Part shown: positions 24,644-33,207 of the stretch, one piece after another
How positions within the stretch are numbered: position 1 is the first letter of the stretch
How the letters are laid out: every line of letters starts with the position of its first letter
From: Pseudomonas sp. 14P_8.1_Bac3
Lineage (GTDB): Bacteria; Pseudomonadota; Gammaproteobacteria; Pseudomonadales; Pseudomonadaceae
Assembly (NCBI RefSeq): GCF_025466085.1
Contig: NZ_JANLOD010000062.1
Coordinates: 1 to 42,379, forward strand
DNA: 42,379 bases
Reading direction: 5' to 3'
The notes under the pieces: generated by a model
Seen by the model: the letters and a program-made list of their open reading frames with translations, nothing else
Told to the model about the DNA's origin: nothing
Databases searched by the model: none
Translations under genes and position numbers: made by a program

Positions 24644-25618
24644 TCAAGTCCCCGCTTTGACTTCCTGCCCGAACCGCTCGCGATACACCGACGGCGGCAC
24701 CCCCACCACCGTGCGAAACGCCACCCGAAAACTCTCTACCGAGCGATAACCGCAGCGCTCGGCAATCCGGTCGGTGTTCTGCGCCGTGCTTTCCAGCAAC
24801 TCACGAGCCCGGGCCAGGCGCTCATGTTGTAACCACGCTTTGGGCGGCATGCCGGTGGCTTCGGTGAACCGGCGCAGGAACGTCCGCTCGCTCATGGCCG
24901 CCTCGCTGGCCAGGTCGCGAACCTCCAACGGTTCATGCAAGCGCTCCCGGGCCCACTGCATCACGCGGGAAAGGTCGCTGCGCGGCGTAGGACTGACCGG
25001 TGTCGGAATGAATTGCGCCTGACCGCCAGTGCGTTGCGGCGACATCACCAGTCGCCGCGCCACGGCATTGGCGACTTGCGTGCCGAAGTCCCGCCCCACC
25101 AGATGCAGACAGGCGTCGATGCCGGCCGCGCTGCCCGCCGAGGTGATCAACTGGCCCGAGTCGACGTAGAGCACATTCGGGTCCACCAGAATGTTCGGGA
25201 AGCGCTCGGCCAGCTCCGCGGTGTAGCGCCAATGGGTGGTGGCGCCGTGGCCATCGAGCAAACCGGTTGCCGCCAGCACAAACACGCCCGAGCAGATCGA
25301 CAGCAGCCGCGCGCCCCTTGCATGGGCCTGGCGCAGAGCCGTGATCAAGGCTTGCGGCACCGGGGCGCTGCGATCCCGCCAGCCGGGAATGATGATGGTC
25401 CGGGCGTCGGCGAGCAGCTCCATGCCGCCATCGGCCAGCACCTGAATGCCGCCCATGGCGCGCATCGGGCCTTGGTCAACGGCGGCGATCCGGTGCTCGT
25501 ACCAGGGGAAATCGAACTCCGGCCGCGCCAGACCGAAGATCTCCACGGCGATGCCGAACTCGAAGGTACAAAGGCCGTCGTAGGCCAAAATCGCGACTAA
25601 TCCAGGGGTGGGTTGCAT
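24644..25618 (-). CDS. ftrA: GlxA/FtrA-family AraC-type regulator
   Basis: A 324-residue regulator with two parts. The first 180 or so residues form a DJ-1/PfpI (GATase-like) domain, including the elbow SICSGVFVLAATG near residue 110. The C-terminal 100 residues hold the paired AraC helix-turn-helix region (DLASEAAMSERTFLRRFTEA, then RIAERCGYRSVESFRVAFR). This arrangement is the FtrA/GlxA type. The start at 25618 (MQPTPGLVAIL) gives the normal beginning of the domain; an upstream in-frame start adds 16 unlike residues. It is divergent from a rhodanese gene across 101 bases. FtrA-rhodanese pairs recur in pseudomonads, so the rhodanese is the likely target. Assignment as ftrA rests on family and context. 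Confidence 0.8.
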   Translation of the reverse strand: MQPTPGLVAILAYDGLCTFEFGIAVEIFGLARPEFDFPWYEHRIAAVDQGPMRAMGGIQVLADGGMELLADARTIIIPGWRDRSAPVPQALITALRQAHARGARLLSICSGVFVLAATGLLDGHGATTHWRYTAELAERFPNILVDPNVLYVDSGQLITSAGSAAGIDACLHLVGRDFGTQVANAVARRLVMSPQRTGGQAQFIPTPVSPTPRSDLSRVMQWARERLHEPLEVRDLASEAAMSERTFLRRFTEATGMPPKAWLQHERLARARELLESTAQNTDRIAERCGYRSVESFRVAFRTVVGVPPSVYRERFGQEVKAGT

Positions 25619-25719
25619 TTGGCGGAAAGTTCCCGGTGAGTGTCTTGTGCGCCACTTTAGCCACAAGTGACTCGCGGATAAAGTCTTCTCACACCCACCG
25701 AGATCTTGGAGTACCGCTT

Positions 25720-26151
25720 ATGACCAGCCTGGTTCGCATGATTCCCGCCGCCCCGTCGGCGATTGCCTTGATGCATTTCAGCAACCGTCTGACCTTCGAA
25801 ACCGATTGTTCCGACGTCTACGGCAGCCAGCAGTCAGGCGACGTGGATTTTGTCCTGATGGACGTGCGCGGCCCACTGGCTTTCGAACGCGGTCACGTAC
25901 CCGGCGCGATCAACCTGCCGGGTCGATTGCTGACCGCCGAAACCCTGGCGGGTTATGCCACGTCCACGCTGTTCGTGGTTTATTGCGCCGGGCCACACTG
26001 CAATGGGGCCAACAAGGCCGCGGTGAAACTGGCGGCGCTGGGTTACCCGGTCAAGGAAATGATCGGCGGGGTGACGGGGTGGCTGGATGAAGGGTTCGAG
26101 CTGAGTACGGAGGTACAACGGCCGGCGACCGTAATTGGCTGCGAATGCTGA
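25720..26151 (+). CDS. Rhodanese-like sulfurtransferase
   Basis: A 143-residue single-domain rhodanese. It contains LMDVRGPLAFERGHVPGAINLP (residues 47-68) and the active-site Cys C89 in VVYCAGPHCNGANKA, with a second Cys (C94) in the loop. It probably carries a persulfide on C89. The loop length CAGPHC is that of ordinary single-domain rhodaneses. The protein ends in CEC. TTGGAG lies upstream of the ATG at 25720; the longer in-frame form begins inside the promoter region shared with the divergent ftrA-like gene. Confidence 0.9.
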   Translation: MTSLVRMIPAAPSAIALMHFSNRLTFETDCSDVYGSQQSGDVDFVLMDVRGPLAFERGHVPGAINLPGRLLTAETLAGYATSTLFVVYCAGPHCNGANKAAVKLAALGYPVKEMIGGVTGWLDEGFELSTEVQRPATVIGCEC

Positions 26152-26162
26152 CGTACGTTCCT

Positions 26163-26248
26163 CTGTAGGCGCTGGCTTGCCAGCGATGAGGCCATCAAGC
26201 GTTGCGCCGCCTCTGAGTGCGCCATCGCCGGCAAGCAGGTTCCTACAG
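26163..26248. repeat. REP doublet of the CTGTAGG class
   Basis: CTGTAGGCGCTGGCTTGCCA and the outer arm ending GGTTCCTACAG form a large imperfect inverted pair, with CATCGCCGGCAAG matching CTTGCCAGCGATG. It lies between the rhodanese and amidotransferase genes, which are convergent. Confidence 0.8.
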
Positions 26249-26259
26249 GGGGGCGGGAT

Positions 26260-26925
26260 TCATGGGGTTTTCGTTACATCGCCCGATGCCGCCCACCAAT
26301 TATCCAGTGTCGCCTGCAGCCATTGAAAAACGGCGGCGTGGGCGGCGTTGTCCGGTTCGCCCCGTGGCAGCGGTGACTCCTCGGCGAAGTACGCATTGAG
26401 CGTCGCCACCGATTCGCCATTCCACTCTGGATGAAACTGCAAACCCACTCGCGCAGGCCCTGCGCGGTACATCTGCTCGTCGCACTGATCGCTGCTGGCC
26501 AGCAACTGCGCGTCGGGCGGCAGGTCGATCGCGTCTTCGTGCCATTCCAGCACCTTCAATGCCTGGCCATCGGTGAATTTCACGGTGGTCCAACCGGTTT
26601 CGCTGCGGTCCATTCGCCGCACATTTCCCCCCAGGCCCAGCGCCAGCAACTGCGCCCCCAGGCAAATCGCAAATACCGCCGCGCCTTGTTCCAGGCAGCC
26701 CGTCAACCACTGACGTTCGGTGCCCAGCCACGCCGGACCGGCGTTGGATTCATAAGGCCCGCCTAACAGAATCAGCGGTTGCGCGCTCACCGGCGGTAAC
26801 TGGCCAAGGTCGGCGCGAAATACGTTCAGCCGCAAGCCTCGGGACGCTGCCCACTCGGCAATCGCCCCCGGGCCTTCAGCGGGATGGTGCTGAATCAGGC
26901 TCAATCCGCGACTCCTATCGTTCAT
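26260..26925 (-). CDS. Class I glutamine amidotransferase-like protein
   Basis: A 221-residue protein with the GuaA-type GATase fold. The nucleophile is C88 in FAICLGAQLLA, and the His-Glu pair is H165/E167 in LQFHPEW. It lacks any fused synthetase domain, as in the stand-alone YfeJ-like group of unknown function; related proteins hydrolyse gamma-glutamyl compounds. The start at 26925 (MNDRSRG) is supported by AAGGCGAGATGA upstream. It is divergent from the amino-acid binding protein gene, and converges on the rhodanese across a REP. Confidence 0.85.
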   Translation of the reverse strand: MNDRSRGLSLIQHHPAEGPGAIAEWAASRGLRLNVFRADLGQLPPVSAQPLILLGGPYESNAGPAWLGTERQWLTGCLEQGAAVFAICLGAQLLALGLGGNVRRMDRSETGWTTVKFTDGQALKVLEWHEDAIDLPPDAQLLASSDQCDEQMYRAGPARVGLQFHPEWNGESVATLNAYFAEESPLPRGEPDNAAHAAVFQWLQATLDNWWAASGDVTKTP

Positions 26926-27087
26926 TCATCTCGCCTTTTTTATAAGTAATTGTCGCCTATACACAATTTGCCCACCCGAAGCCGCTCTAGACTGCCGGCC
27001 ACTTCGGTCTTCTCCAATAAAAAAGCTCTGACCGAAAGCTATCAATCGAACGCTGCCAATAAAAGCCTCCGCACTCGGGAGTTATAA

Positions 27088-27867
27088 ATGAAGAAGCTAG
27101 TGATGTTCGGTGCCCTGGCACTGTCGATGTTGTCCCTGACCGCCGTGGCCGATGACGCCAAGCCGATCCGCATCGGTATCGAAGCCGGTTACCCGCCATT
27201 CTCGATGAAAACCCCTGACGGCAAACTGACCGGTTTCGACGTCGATATCGGCAACGCGCTGTGCGAGCAGGCGAAACTGAAATGCGTCTGGGTCGAACAA
27301 GAGTTCGACGGCCTGATTCCGGCCCTGAAGGTCAAGAAAATCGATGCGATCCTGTCGTCCATGACCATCACCGACGACCGCAAGAAGAATGTCGACTTCA
27401 CCATTAAGTACTACCACACCCCGGCGCGCTTCGTGATGAAGGAAGGCAGCGACGTCAAAGACCCGCTGACCGAGCTCAAGGGCAAGAAAGTCGGTGTACT
27501 GCGCGCCAGTACCCACGACCGCTTCGCCACTGAAGTGCTGCAGCCGGCCGGGATTATCCTGGTGCGCTACGGTTCGCAGCAGGAAGCCAACCTGGACATG
27601 GTCTCCGGCCGCCTCGACGCGATGCTGGCGGATTCGGTCAATCTCGACGACGGTTTCCTGAAAACCGACGCGGGCAAAGGTTTTGCCTTTGTCGGCCCGA
27701 CTTATGAAGACGCCAAGTACTTCGGCGGCGGTGCCGGTATCGCGGTGCGCAAGGGTGATAAAGAGCTGGCGGACACATTCAACACCGCCATCACCGAAAT
27801 CCGCGCTAACGGCAAGTACAAGCAAGTGCAGGACAAGTACTTCAATTTTGACGTTTACGGCCAGTAA
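27088..27867 (+). CDS. Periplasmic amino-acid binding protein (ArgT/HisJ/AotJ-like)
   Basis: A 259-residue solute-binding protein with a signal peptide (1-21, ending AVA). It has the cationic amino-acid binding signature: GIEAGYPPFSMKTPDGKL and GFDVDIGNALCEQ, then LIPALKVKKIDAILSSMTIT. Lysine, arginine, ornithine or histidine are likely ligands. The best relatives are AotJ and ArgT. No permease or ATPase gene follows: a strong terminator lies directly after it. It must therefore work with transporter parts encoded elsewhere, or act as a stand-alone sensor. The divergent neighbour is the amidotransferase gene. Confidence 0.9.
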   Translation: MKKLVMFGALALSMLSLTAVADDAKPIRIGIEAGYPPFSMKTPDGKLTGFDVDIGNALCEQAKLKCVWVEQEFDGLIPALKVKKIDAILSSMTITDDRKKNVDFTIKYYHTPARFVMKEGSDVKDPLTELKGKKVGVLRASTHDRFATEVLQPAGIILVRYGSQQEANLDMVSGRLDAMLADSVNLDDGFLKTDAGKGFAFVGPTYEDAKYFGGGAGIAVRKGDKELADTFNTAITEIRANGKYKQVQDKYFNFDVYGQ

Positions 27868-27877
27868 TACGCCGTAG

Positions 27878-27916
27878 AAAAAAGTGGCCTCTGTTGACGC
27901 ATTGGCCACTTTTTTT
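27878..27916 (+). terminator. Rho-independent terminator after the binding-protein gene
   Basis: AAAAAAGTGGCC (27878-27889) pairs with GGCCACTTTTTT (27904-27915), giving a stable stem followed by the T-run. It lies 11 bases after the stop and would separate this gene from the aotO-like gene on the same strand. Confidence 0.9.
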
Positions 27917-28000
27917 ATGCTTTTTTTTCTATTGGAAACGGGATATCTGAGGAGCAAGTCCGCTCTCAGTGAAACCAGCGCCCCAAGTATCGGAGTTCCC

Positions 28001-29113
28001 ATGCAACGTATCGACCACTCACTGCCCTGGAGTCATCTGGGCACCGAACGTACCCTCAGCGTGTTTCGCTACGGCGCCGGCGCGCGAAAGGTCTACATCC
28101 AGGCCAGCCTGCACGCGGACGAGCTGCCGGGTATGCGCACCGCGTGGGAACTGAAGAAACGCCTGACCGACCTTGAAGCCCAGGGCCGGTTGCAAGGCGT
28201 GATCGAACTGGTGCCGGTGGCCAACCCCATCGGTCTCGATCAGCACCTGCAAGGCAGCCACATGGGCCGCTTCGAACTCGGCAGCGGCAAGAATTTCAAC
28301 CGCTCGTTCGTTGAACTGAGCGCGCCGGTCGCTGAGTTGATCGGCGACCAACTGGGCGCCGACGCCGAGGCCAACATCGCGCTGATTCGTCAGACCATGG
28401 GTCAGGTACTCGACGGCTTGCCTGCGTCCACGTCGCAACTGGAAGCCATGCACCGCTTGCTGTTGCGCCACGCCTGCGATGCCGACATCACCCTCGATCT
28501 GCATTGCGATTTCGACGCGGCCATTCATATTTATGCCCTGCCGCAACACTGGTCGCAGTGGCAGCCATTGGCGGCGCGCCTGAAGGCTGGCGTTGCGCTG
28601 CTGTGTGAAGATTCCGGCGGCAGCTCGTTCGATGAGTCCTGCTCTTCGCCATGGTTACGACTGGCCAGGGCGTTCCCCGAGGCGGCGATTCCGCCGGCCA
28701 ACCAGGCGACTACGCTGGAACTGGGCAGCATGGGCGATACCCGCGTCGATCAGGCCCAGGCCAATTGCGAGGCGATCCTCGGGTTCCTCGCCGAGCAGGG
28801 TTTCATCAACGGCACTTGGCCGGCGGCCCCGGGTGAATGTTGTGAAGGCATGCCGTTCGAAGGCACGGAATACCTGTTTGCGCCGCACCATGGCGTGGTC
28901 AGTTTTCTGCGTGAGGCCGGTGAGTGGGTGGAGCAGGGTGATGCGCTGTTTGAGGTGGTTGATCCGTTGAACGACCGGGTTACTACTGTGCGCGCCGGGA
29001 CCAGTGGGGTGTTGTTTGCTATCGATCGTGGGCGTTACACGCAGCCGGGCACCTGGCAGGCGAAGGTCGCCGGGCGTGAGCCGATTCGGGTTGGCAAACT
29101 GATCAACGACTGA
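28001..29113 (+). CDS. AotO-like succinylglutamate desuccinylase/aspartoacylase-family protein
   Basis: A 370-residue zinc-dependent deacylase-like protein, the same length as I recall for AotO of P. aeruginosa. The metal motif HxxE is at H38/E41 in LHADELPG, and the third ligand is H168 in DLHCD. The C-terminal part resembles the beta-barrel of the family (VVSFLREAGEWVEQGDALFEV). The reaction is unknown: AotO sits in the arginine uptake operon, but its substrate is not established. GGAG at 27992 supports the start. Unlike in the aot operon, a terminator separates it from the binding-protein gene, and no permease genes are present. Confidence 0.85.
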   Translation: MQRIDHSLPWSHLGTERTLSVFRYGAGARKVYIQASLHADELPGMRTAWELKKRLTDLEAQGRLQGVIELVPVANPIGLDQHLQGSHMGRFELGSGKNFNRSFVELSAPVAELIGDQLGADAEANIALIRQTMGQVLDGLPASTSQLEAMHRLLLRHACDADITLDLHCDFDAAIHIYALPQHWSQWQPLAARLKAGVALLCEDSGGSSFDESCSSPWLRLARAFPEAAIPPANQATTLELGSMGDTRVDQAQANCEAILGFLAEQGFINGTWPAAPGECCEGMPFEGTEYLFAPHHGVVSFLREAGEWVEQGDALFEVVDPLNDRVTTVRAGTSGVLFAIDRGRYTQPGTWQAKVAGREPIRVGKLIND

Positions 29114-29190
29114 CCGCGAAACCTGTGGGAGCCGAAGTCGAAAGAGGTGGTAGGCTCTGCCCGAATCCTGCGCTGTGTGAAGGAAGGCTC

Positions 29191-29907
29191 ATGTTGAAAG
29201 TTCTCGCGTTGCTGACACTCCTGGCGTCCACCGCCGTCCACGCTCAAACCCCGCTGCACACCGATCTGCCGCTCAAATACCTGGAGCAGGCCACCCCCGA
29301 TTCTGTCAATCAACCCCTGGTGATCTTTCTCCACGGCTACGGCAGTAACGAACAGGACCTGTTCGGCATCAAGGACGAGCTGCCGGCCCGGTACACCTAT
29401 CTGTCGGTGCGCGCACCGATCGTGATGGAAGAGGGCAGTTATCAGTGGTTTCGCAAAAAAGGCGAAGGTGCCTACAACGGCGAAACAGATGATCTGAAGG
29501 CCAGCGGCCACGTGTTGCTCGACTTCGTCGCACAGGCTGCGAAGAAATATCACACGGAGCCGAGCAAGGTTTACCTGGTGGGATTCAGTCAGGGCGCAAT
29601 CATGTCCTACGAGGTCGCGCTGCGTCACCCCGAGGCGTTTGGCGGGATTGCCGCGTTGAGCGGGCGGATTCTGCCGGTGCTCAAGTCCGAACTCAAACCG
29701 GATGAAAAACGCCAGTCACTGGCGATTTTCATAGGCCACGGCACGGCGGACAAACGCCTTCCCTTTAACGACGGCACCGAGGCCGACAGCCTGTTGCAGC
29801 GGCTGTCACTCAAACCCGAGTTCCATGCCTATCAGGGTGTCGGCCACACCATCAGCGCCACCGAGATTCAGGACCTTGGCGCCTGGTTGCAGCGCCTCAA
29901 CCCTTGA
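29191..29907 (+). CDS. Secreted carboxylesterase/phospholipase-like hydrolase
   Basis: A 238-residue protein with a signal peptide (1-18, ending VHA). It is of the small carboxylesterase type (YpfH/EstB-like): LHGYGSNEQDL at 48-58, nucleophile S133 in GFSQGA, D187 in GTADKRL and H219 in GVGHT. It probably hydrolyses short acyl esters in the periplasm or outside the cell. The ATG at 29191 is used because it opens the signal peptide; a longer frame from 29125 would add unlike residues. AAGGAAGGC precedes it. The next gene is convergent, with only 3 bases between the two stops. Confidence 0.85.
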   Translation: MLKVLALLTLLASTAVHAQTPLHTDLPLKYLEQATPDSVNQPLVIFLHGYGSNEQDLFGIKDELPARYTYLSVRAPIVMEEGSYQWFRKKGEGAYNGETDDLKASGHVLLDFVAQAAKKYHTEPSKVYLVGFSQGAIMSYEVALRHPEAFGGIAALSGRILPVLKSELKPDEKRQSLAIFIGHGTADKRLPFNDGTEADSLLQRLSLKPEFHAYQGVGHTISATEIQDLGAWLQRLNP

Positions 29908-29910
29908 CCC

Positions 29911-30480
29911 TCACTTGCCGGAAACGATCTGCTTGACCAGCGCTTCGTGGCCGGCATTGTCGCTGAGGCGGGAAATGACCTGCACCAGCGCCATGCGCGT
30001 GCCCGAGGCGGCCATCACGGTGGTGTCCAACGTTTTACCGCCGCCCTGAGTGGCGCTGCTGTCGATCTGCCGCAGCCCTAAACCCGTGCCTTTCTGGGTG
30101 ATGCTTTTCTCACTGAGCTTGGTAAAGTCCGGCAGCGCCTTGGCTTGTTCGGTGGCGAAGTCGGACGCCGTAGTGTCGAGGAACTCACCGTCGTTGTCCT
30201 TGGCGTTGACGCCACCGGGGATGGTGTTTTCTGCGGCGATCACCACGGTTTTGGTGGTTTCGTTGGTGTACATGGTGCCCGTTGCACCGGTCGGGCTCGC
30301 AGGTAACGGATTGGCAACGAAACCCTTGGGCAGGGTGAATTTGAACTTGTTGCCCAGCATCGAAACGGTTTGCGTCGACCCCGTTTCCTTGGCCACGGCC
30401 TTGGCAGCCTGCGCATTCAAAGCCCCCAGGCTGGCAACCGCCAGCAACAGGACAACGGCTTTTTTACTCAACAGTGACAT
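29911..30480 (-). CDS. Small secreted protein, DcrB-like
   Basis: A 189-residue protein with a signal peptide (1-25, ending AQA). After that it is rich in Thr, Lys and Ala (FKFTLPKGFVANPLP, TTVMAASGTRMALVQVIS), with a pattern of beta strands that recalls DcrB/DUF1795 proteins. The match is weak, so it is best treated as a hypothetical periplasmic protein. It ends 3 bases from the convergent esterase gene. A GGAGA lies just before the ATG at 30480. Confidence 0.65.
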   Translation of the reverse strand: MSLLSKKAVVLLLAVASLGALNAQAAKAVAKETGSTQTVSMLGNKFKFTLPKGFVANPLPASPTGATGTMYTNETTKTVVIAAENTIPGGVNAKDNDGEFLDTTASDFATEQAKALPDFTKLSEKSITQKGTGLGLRQIDSSATQGGGKTLDTTVMAASGTRMALVQVISRLSDNAGHEALVKQIVSGK

Positions 30481-30591
30481 TCCAAATCTCCAGGGTTCTC
30501 GCGGTGGAGGGCGATCATCCCATGGCGGGTGTGACGCATCCAGTGTGGGGTAACGGACGGTCGGGTCCCGGTGAGTCAGCCGCCGTCCCGA

Positions 30592-31096
30592 TCACGCTCG
30601 CTTGATCAACCGAGTATCCAGCCCGAAGCGCTCCTGGGAAACCAGCTGGAACTTGTCCGCTGCCAGATCACAGCTCACCAGTAGATTCCATGAATGACCG
30701 CTCACTGCCGAAGGGAGGAGCACGAACGGATGCTCGGCCAGTAATTCATCGAACTCGGCTTTCAGCACCAGTCTCTCTTCCAGACCCTGGGCGCGTTGCG
30801 CGGCCGGGCGGGCGCTGATTTCGTCGAACAGGCGTTTCACGTTCGGGTACGCGGCCAGGCCGTTTTCGCCAAGGATGTACGGCGTAGCTGGCCCAGCCCC
30901 AGAGTGCCATGTCGGCGATGCTGTAGGTGTCGCCGGCGAGGTACGGATGATCGGCGAGGCGCTGGTCGAGGACGCGGTAGTGACGTTCGACTTCCTTGAG
31001 GTAACGGTTTTTCGCGTAGGCCAGGTCTTCCGGGGCGTGGTGCAGGAAGTGCACGGCCTGGCCGGAGAAGGGCGAGAGGCCGATTGACGCGCGAGG
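30592..31096 (-). pseudogene. Broken glutathione S-transferase (YghU-like), truncated and frameshifted
   Basis: The remnant reads from about 31096 as RASIGLSPFSGQAVHFLHHA and continues to SIADMALWGWASYA, which is the C-terminal helical domain of a YghU/Ure2p-type GST. At about 30880-30886 the frame breaks: the next frame carries PYILGENGLAAYPNVKRLFD, showing a net loss of two bases (or gain of one). The thioredoxin-like N-terminal half is missing; the neighbouring membrane protein gene ends where it would lie. The last 45 or so residues of the second frame (from LLAEHPFVLL) do not look like a GST C-terminus, so the 3' end may come from unrelated sequence. Confidence 0.85.
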
Positions 31097-31104
31097 TTGT
31101 TGCT

Positions 31105-31896
31105 CTACTCGTTCGAAACAGTGGAATGAGTTGTCGGGCCGGTCGTCGGTTTGGCCAATAGTCGCCTGGTGATACCGAGCATGGCCACGGACACCGCGAC
31201 GCCAAGCGCGAACCCGCTCAGGCCCATGACGGGCAAGGCCAGCGCCAGCACCAGGCAGAACGCAGCAAACGAATACATGCCGGTGGCCGTGGCGCGCAGC
31301 AACGCCGCGGTAAACGCCGGTCCGCGGGTTTGTTGGGAGAACACTGCCATCACGCTGCCGAGTACCGGGAACACCGCGAGCAGGCCACTCCAGCGTTCAC
31401 CGACGGTGCTCGCCAGCCAGGTGACCGCGAGGGTGAGCAGGGCACCCGCGATCATGCGCAGCAACAATTTATCGGACTTCGGCGCGGGGCCGGCAATGAT
31501 GGGCCGCACGGCTGGAAACAGATACGGCGCCGCCAGCAGCGCCGTTGCGGCGGTGATCACCGAGAATGTCAGCGATGGCGGGATCACCGACAGCACGACC
31601 GCGACGGTCGTCCAGACCAGCATCGCAACCGCCAGCGCCCACGGCCATCCTGCTCGCTGGGCGACCTGGGCGTAGGTGACGCAGAAGGCGATCATCGCAA
31701 ACATCGCGGATAACGCTGCCGTCGCCGATTGCGCGGCGAACACTTCACCTTGTTCGATGGCCAGAAAGAACAGAATCGGCCCGACCACTACCGGCAACCC
31801 CGACAGCCATCCGGCGACGCTCGGCCCCCAGCGCTTGCCCGCCAGCGAGATCAGCAGAAGGAATCCGGGAATAACCAACAGTTTGAGCAGTAGCAC
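31105..31896 (-). CDS. Multi-pass inner-membrane protein of unknown function
   Basis: A 263-residue protein with about eight hydrophobic segments spread along its length and few charged residues except short loops (AGKRWGPS, PAPKSDKLL). No family motif is recognised. The start is taken as GTG at 31896, because GGAGGT lies seven bases upstream of it; a GTG at 31935 is also possible and adds 13 residues. Its end abuts the GST remnant, so the C-terminal residues (TTGPTTHSTVSNE) may be altered by the rearrangement that removed the GST N-terminus. Confidence 0.7.
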   Translation of the reverse strand: MLLLKLLVIPGFLLLISLAGKRWGPSVAGWLSGLPVVVGPILFFLAIEQGEVFAAQSATAALSAMFAMIAFCVTYAQVAQRAGWPWALAVAMLVWTTVAVVLSVIPPSLTFSVITAATALLAAPYLFPAVRPIIAGPAPKSDKLLLRMIAGALLTLAVTWLASTVGERWSGLLAVFPVLGSVMAVFSQQTRGPAFTAALLRATATGMYSFAAFCLVLALALPVMGLSGFALGVAVSVAMLGITRRLLAKPTTGPTTHSTVSNE

Positions 31897-32058
31897 GCCT
31901 GTACCTCCGACCTGTGTGAGGGGCAACGTTAGCACTCCGCGGGGTAGATTGCTCTACAAACTGCTGGTTTTTGTATACAGAATCCATGCTGCTAATAATT
32001 GTACAAAACAGTAATTTACGTATAGGTTTTTACAGAGACCCCGGATGACTCGAACACC

Positions 32059-32592
32059 ATGGCCAGAGCACGATTGCGCTTGTATCACAGTGTGTTGCTG
32101 TTGGGATTGTTGTGCACGCAGGCCTTGGCCAACTGGCAGGAGGCGGTGCCCGGCGCCAAGATCATCGGCGTCGGTGAGTTTCGAGTATTCGGCTTTGAGG
32201 TCTACGACGCTCGGCTGTGGAGTGCCACGCAGCCCCTCTTGCCTGATCAGCCTTTCGCCCTGGAGTTGATCTATCAGCGCAACGTTTCGCGGGACGATCT
32301 GGTTCAGGCCAGCGTCGACGAAATCAAGCGCTTATCCGGCGCAGCAGTCAGCGCCGATCAGCTTGATCGCTGGAAGCTCCAGATGCAGCAGTCGTTTGTC
32401 GATGTGCAGGCCGGCACCCGTATTACCGGTGTTTATCTGCCGGGGCAGGGCGCACGGTTTTTCGTAGGCCAGCATCAGCAACATGAAATCAACGACCCGC
32501 AATTCGCCCGGGCCTTTTTCGCTATCTGGCTCGATCCACGTACGCGTAATCCCGAATTGCGCCAGCAGTTGCTGGGCACCGGTAAAAACTGA
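32059..32592 (+). CDS. Chalcone-isomerase-like periplasmic protein
   Basis: A 177-residue protein with a signal peptide (1-24, ending ALA). It resembles the bacterial chalcone isomerase-like (CHI) family: the FRVFGFEVYDARLW segment and the late DPQFARAFFAIWLDP helix. These bacterial proteins usually lack flavonoid substrates and have no firmly established reaction. It is 10 bases upstream of a DUF3833 lipoprotein gene, a pairing often seen in pseudomonads near light- or stress-related membrane-lipid genes; those partners are absent here. The ATG at 32059 lies in a weak context. Confidence 0.8.
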   Translation: MARARLRLYHSVLLLGLLCTQALANWQEAVPGAKIIGVGEFRVFGFEVYDARLWSATQPLLPDQPFALELIYQRNVSRDDLVQASVDEIKRLSGAAVSADQLDRWKLQMQQSFVDVQAGTRITGVYLPGQGARFFVGQHQQHEINDPQFARAFFAIWLDPRTRNPELRQQLLGTGKN

Positions 32593-32602
32593 GGGCATGG
32601 TC

Positions 32603-33130
32603 ATGCGCAAGCGCTTACTGGTGTTGTTGTTCGTTTGCCTGGCCGGTTGCGGCGGCGTCGATGTGCGGCAGTACAGCGCACAGAATCCCAAGCTCGACTT
32701 GCCCGGATTCTTCGTCGGTCGGGTGGACGGTTGGGGAATGTTCCAGAAACGTTCGGGGGAGGTGATCAAGCGCTTTCATGTGCTGATCAACAGCCGGATG
32801 GACGGCCAGAATCTGATCATGCATGAGGACTTCACCTACAGCGATGGCAGCAAACAGACTCGGACCTGGACGTTGCACCCCGACGGCCCCGGTCGCTGGC
32901 GTGGCACCGCAGGCGATGTGGTCGGCGAGTCCAGCGGCGAGGTGGCCGGCAACGCCCTGCACTGGCGCTACGTACTGAGCCTGCCGGTGGACGACAAGGT
33001 TTATCAGGTGCATCTGGACGACTGGATGTACTTGATCGATGAAAACACCATGACCAATCGCTCAGCCATGACCAAGCTCGGCATCGAAGTCGGCCAGGTG
33101 ACGTTGTTTTTCCGTCGACAAGGCGCCTGA
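32603..33130 (+). CDS. DUF3833-family lipoprotein
   Basis: A 175-residue lipoprotein: signal peptide with lipobox LAGC (Cys at 17), then GGVDVRQY. The remainder matches DUF3833 (DLPGFFVGRVDGWGMFQKRSG, DWMYLIDENTMTNRSAMTK). No reaction is known. The ATG at 32603 is preferred to 32597, because the GAGG lies eight bases before it. The gene is in one unit with the chalcone-isomerase-like gene. Confidence 0.82.
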   Translation: MRKRLLVLLFVCLAGCGGVDVRQYSAQNPKLDLPGFFVGRVDGWGMFQKRSGEVIKRFHVLINSRMDGQNLIMHEDFTYSDGSKQTRTWTLHPDGPGRWRGTAGDVVGESSGEVAGNALHWRYVLSLPVDDKVYQVHLDDWMYLIDENTMTNRSAMTKLGIEVGQVTLFFRRQGA

Positions 33131-33207
33131 TACCCGGCTATTTGCCCCTTGGGTGCCGCGACCGAAACGTCTAAGCTGCGCCTTTCCACCTGTCGACGGA
33201 CGTTTGC

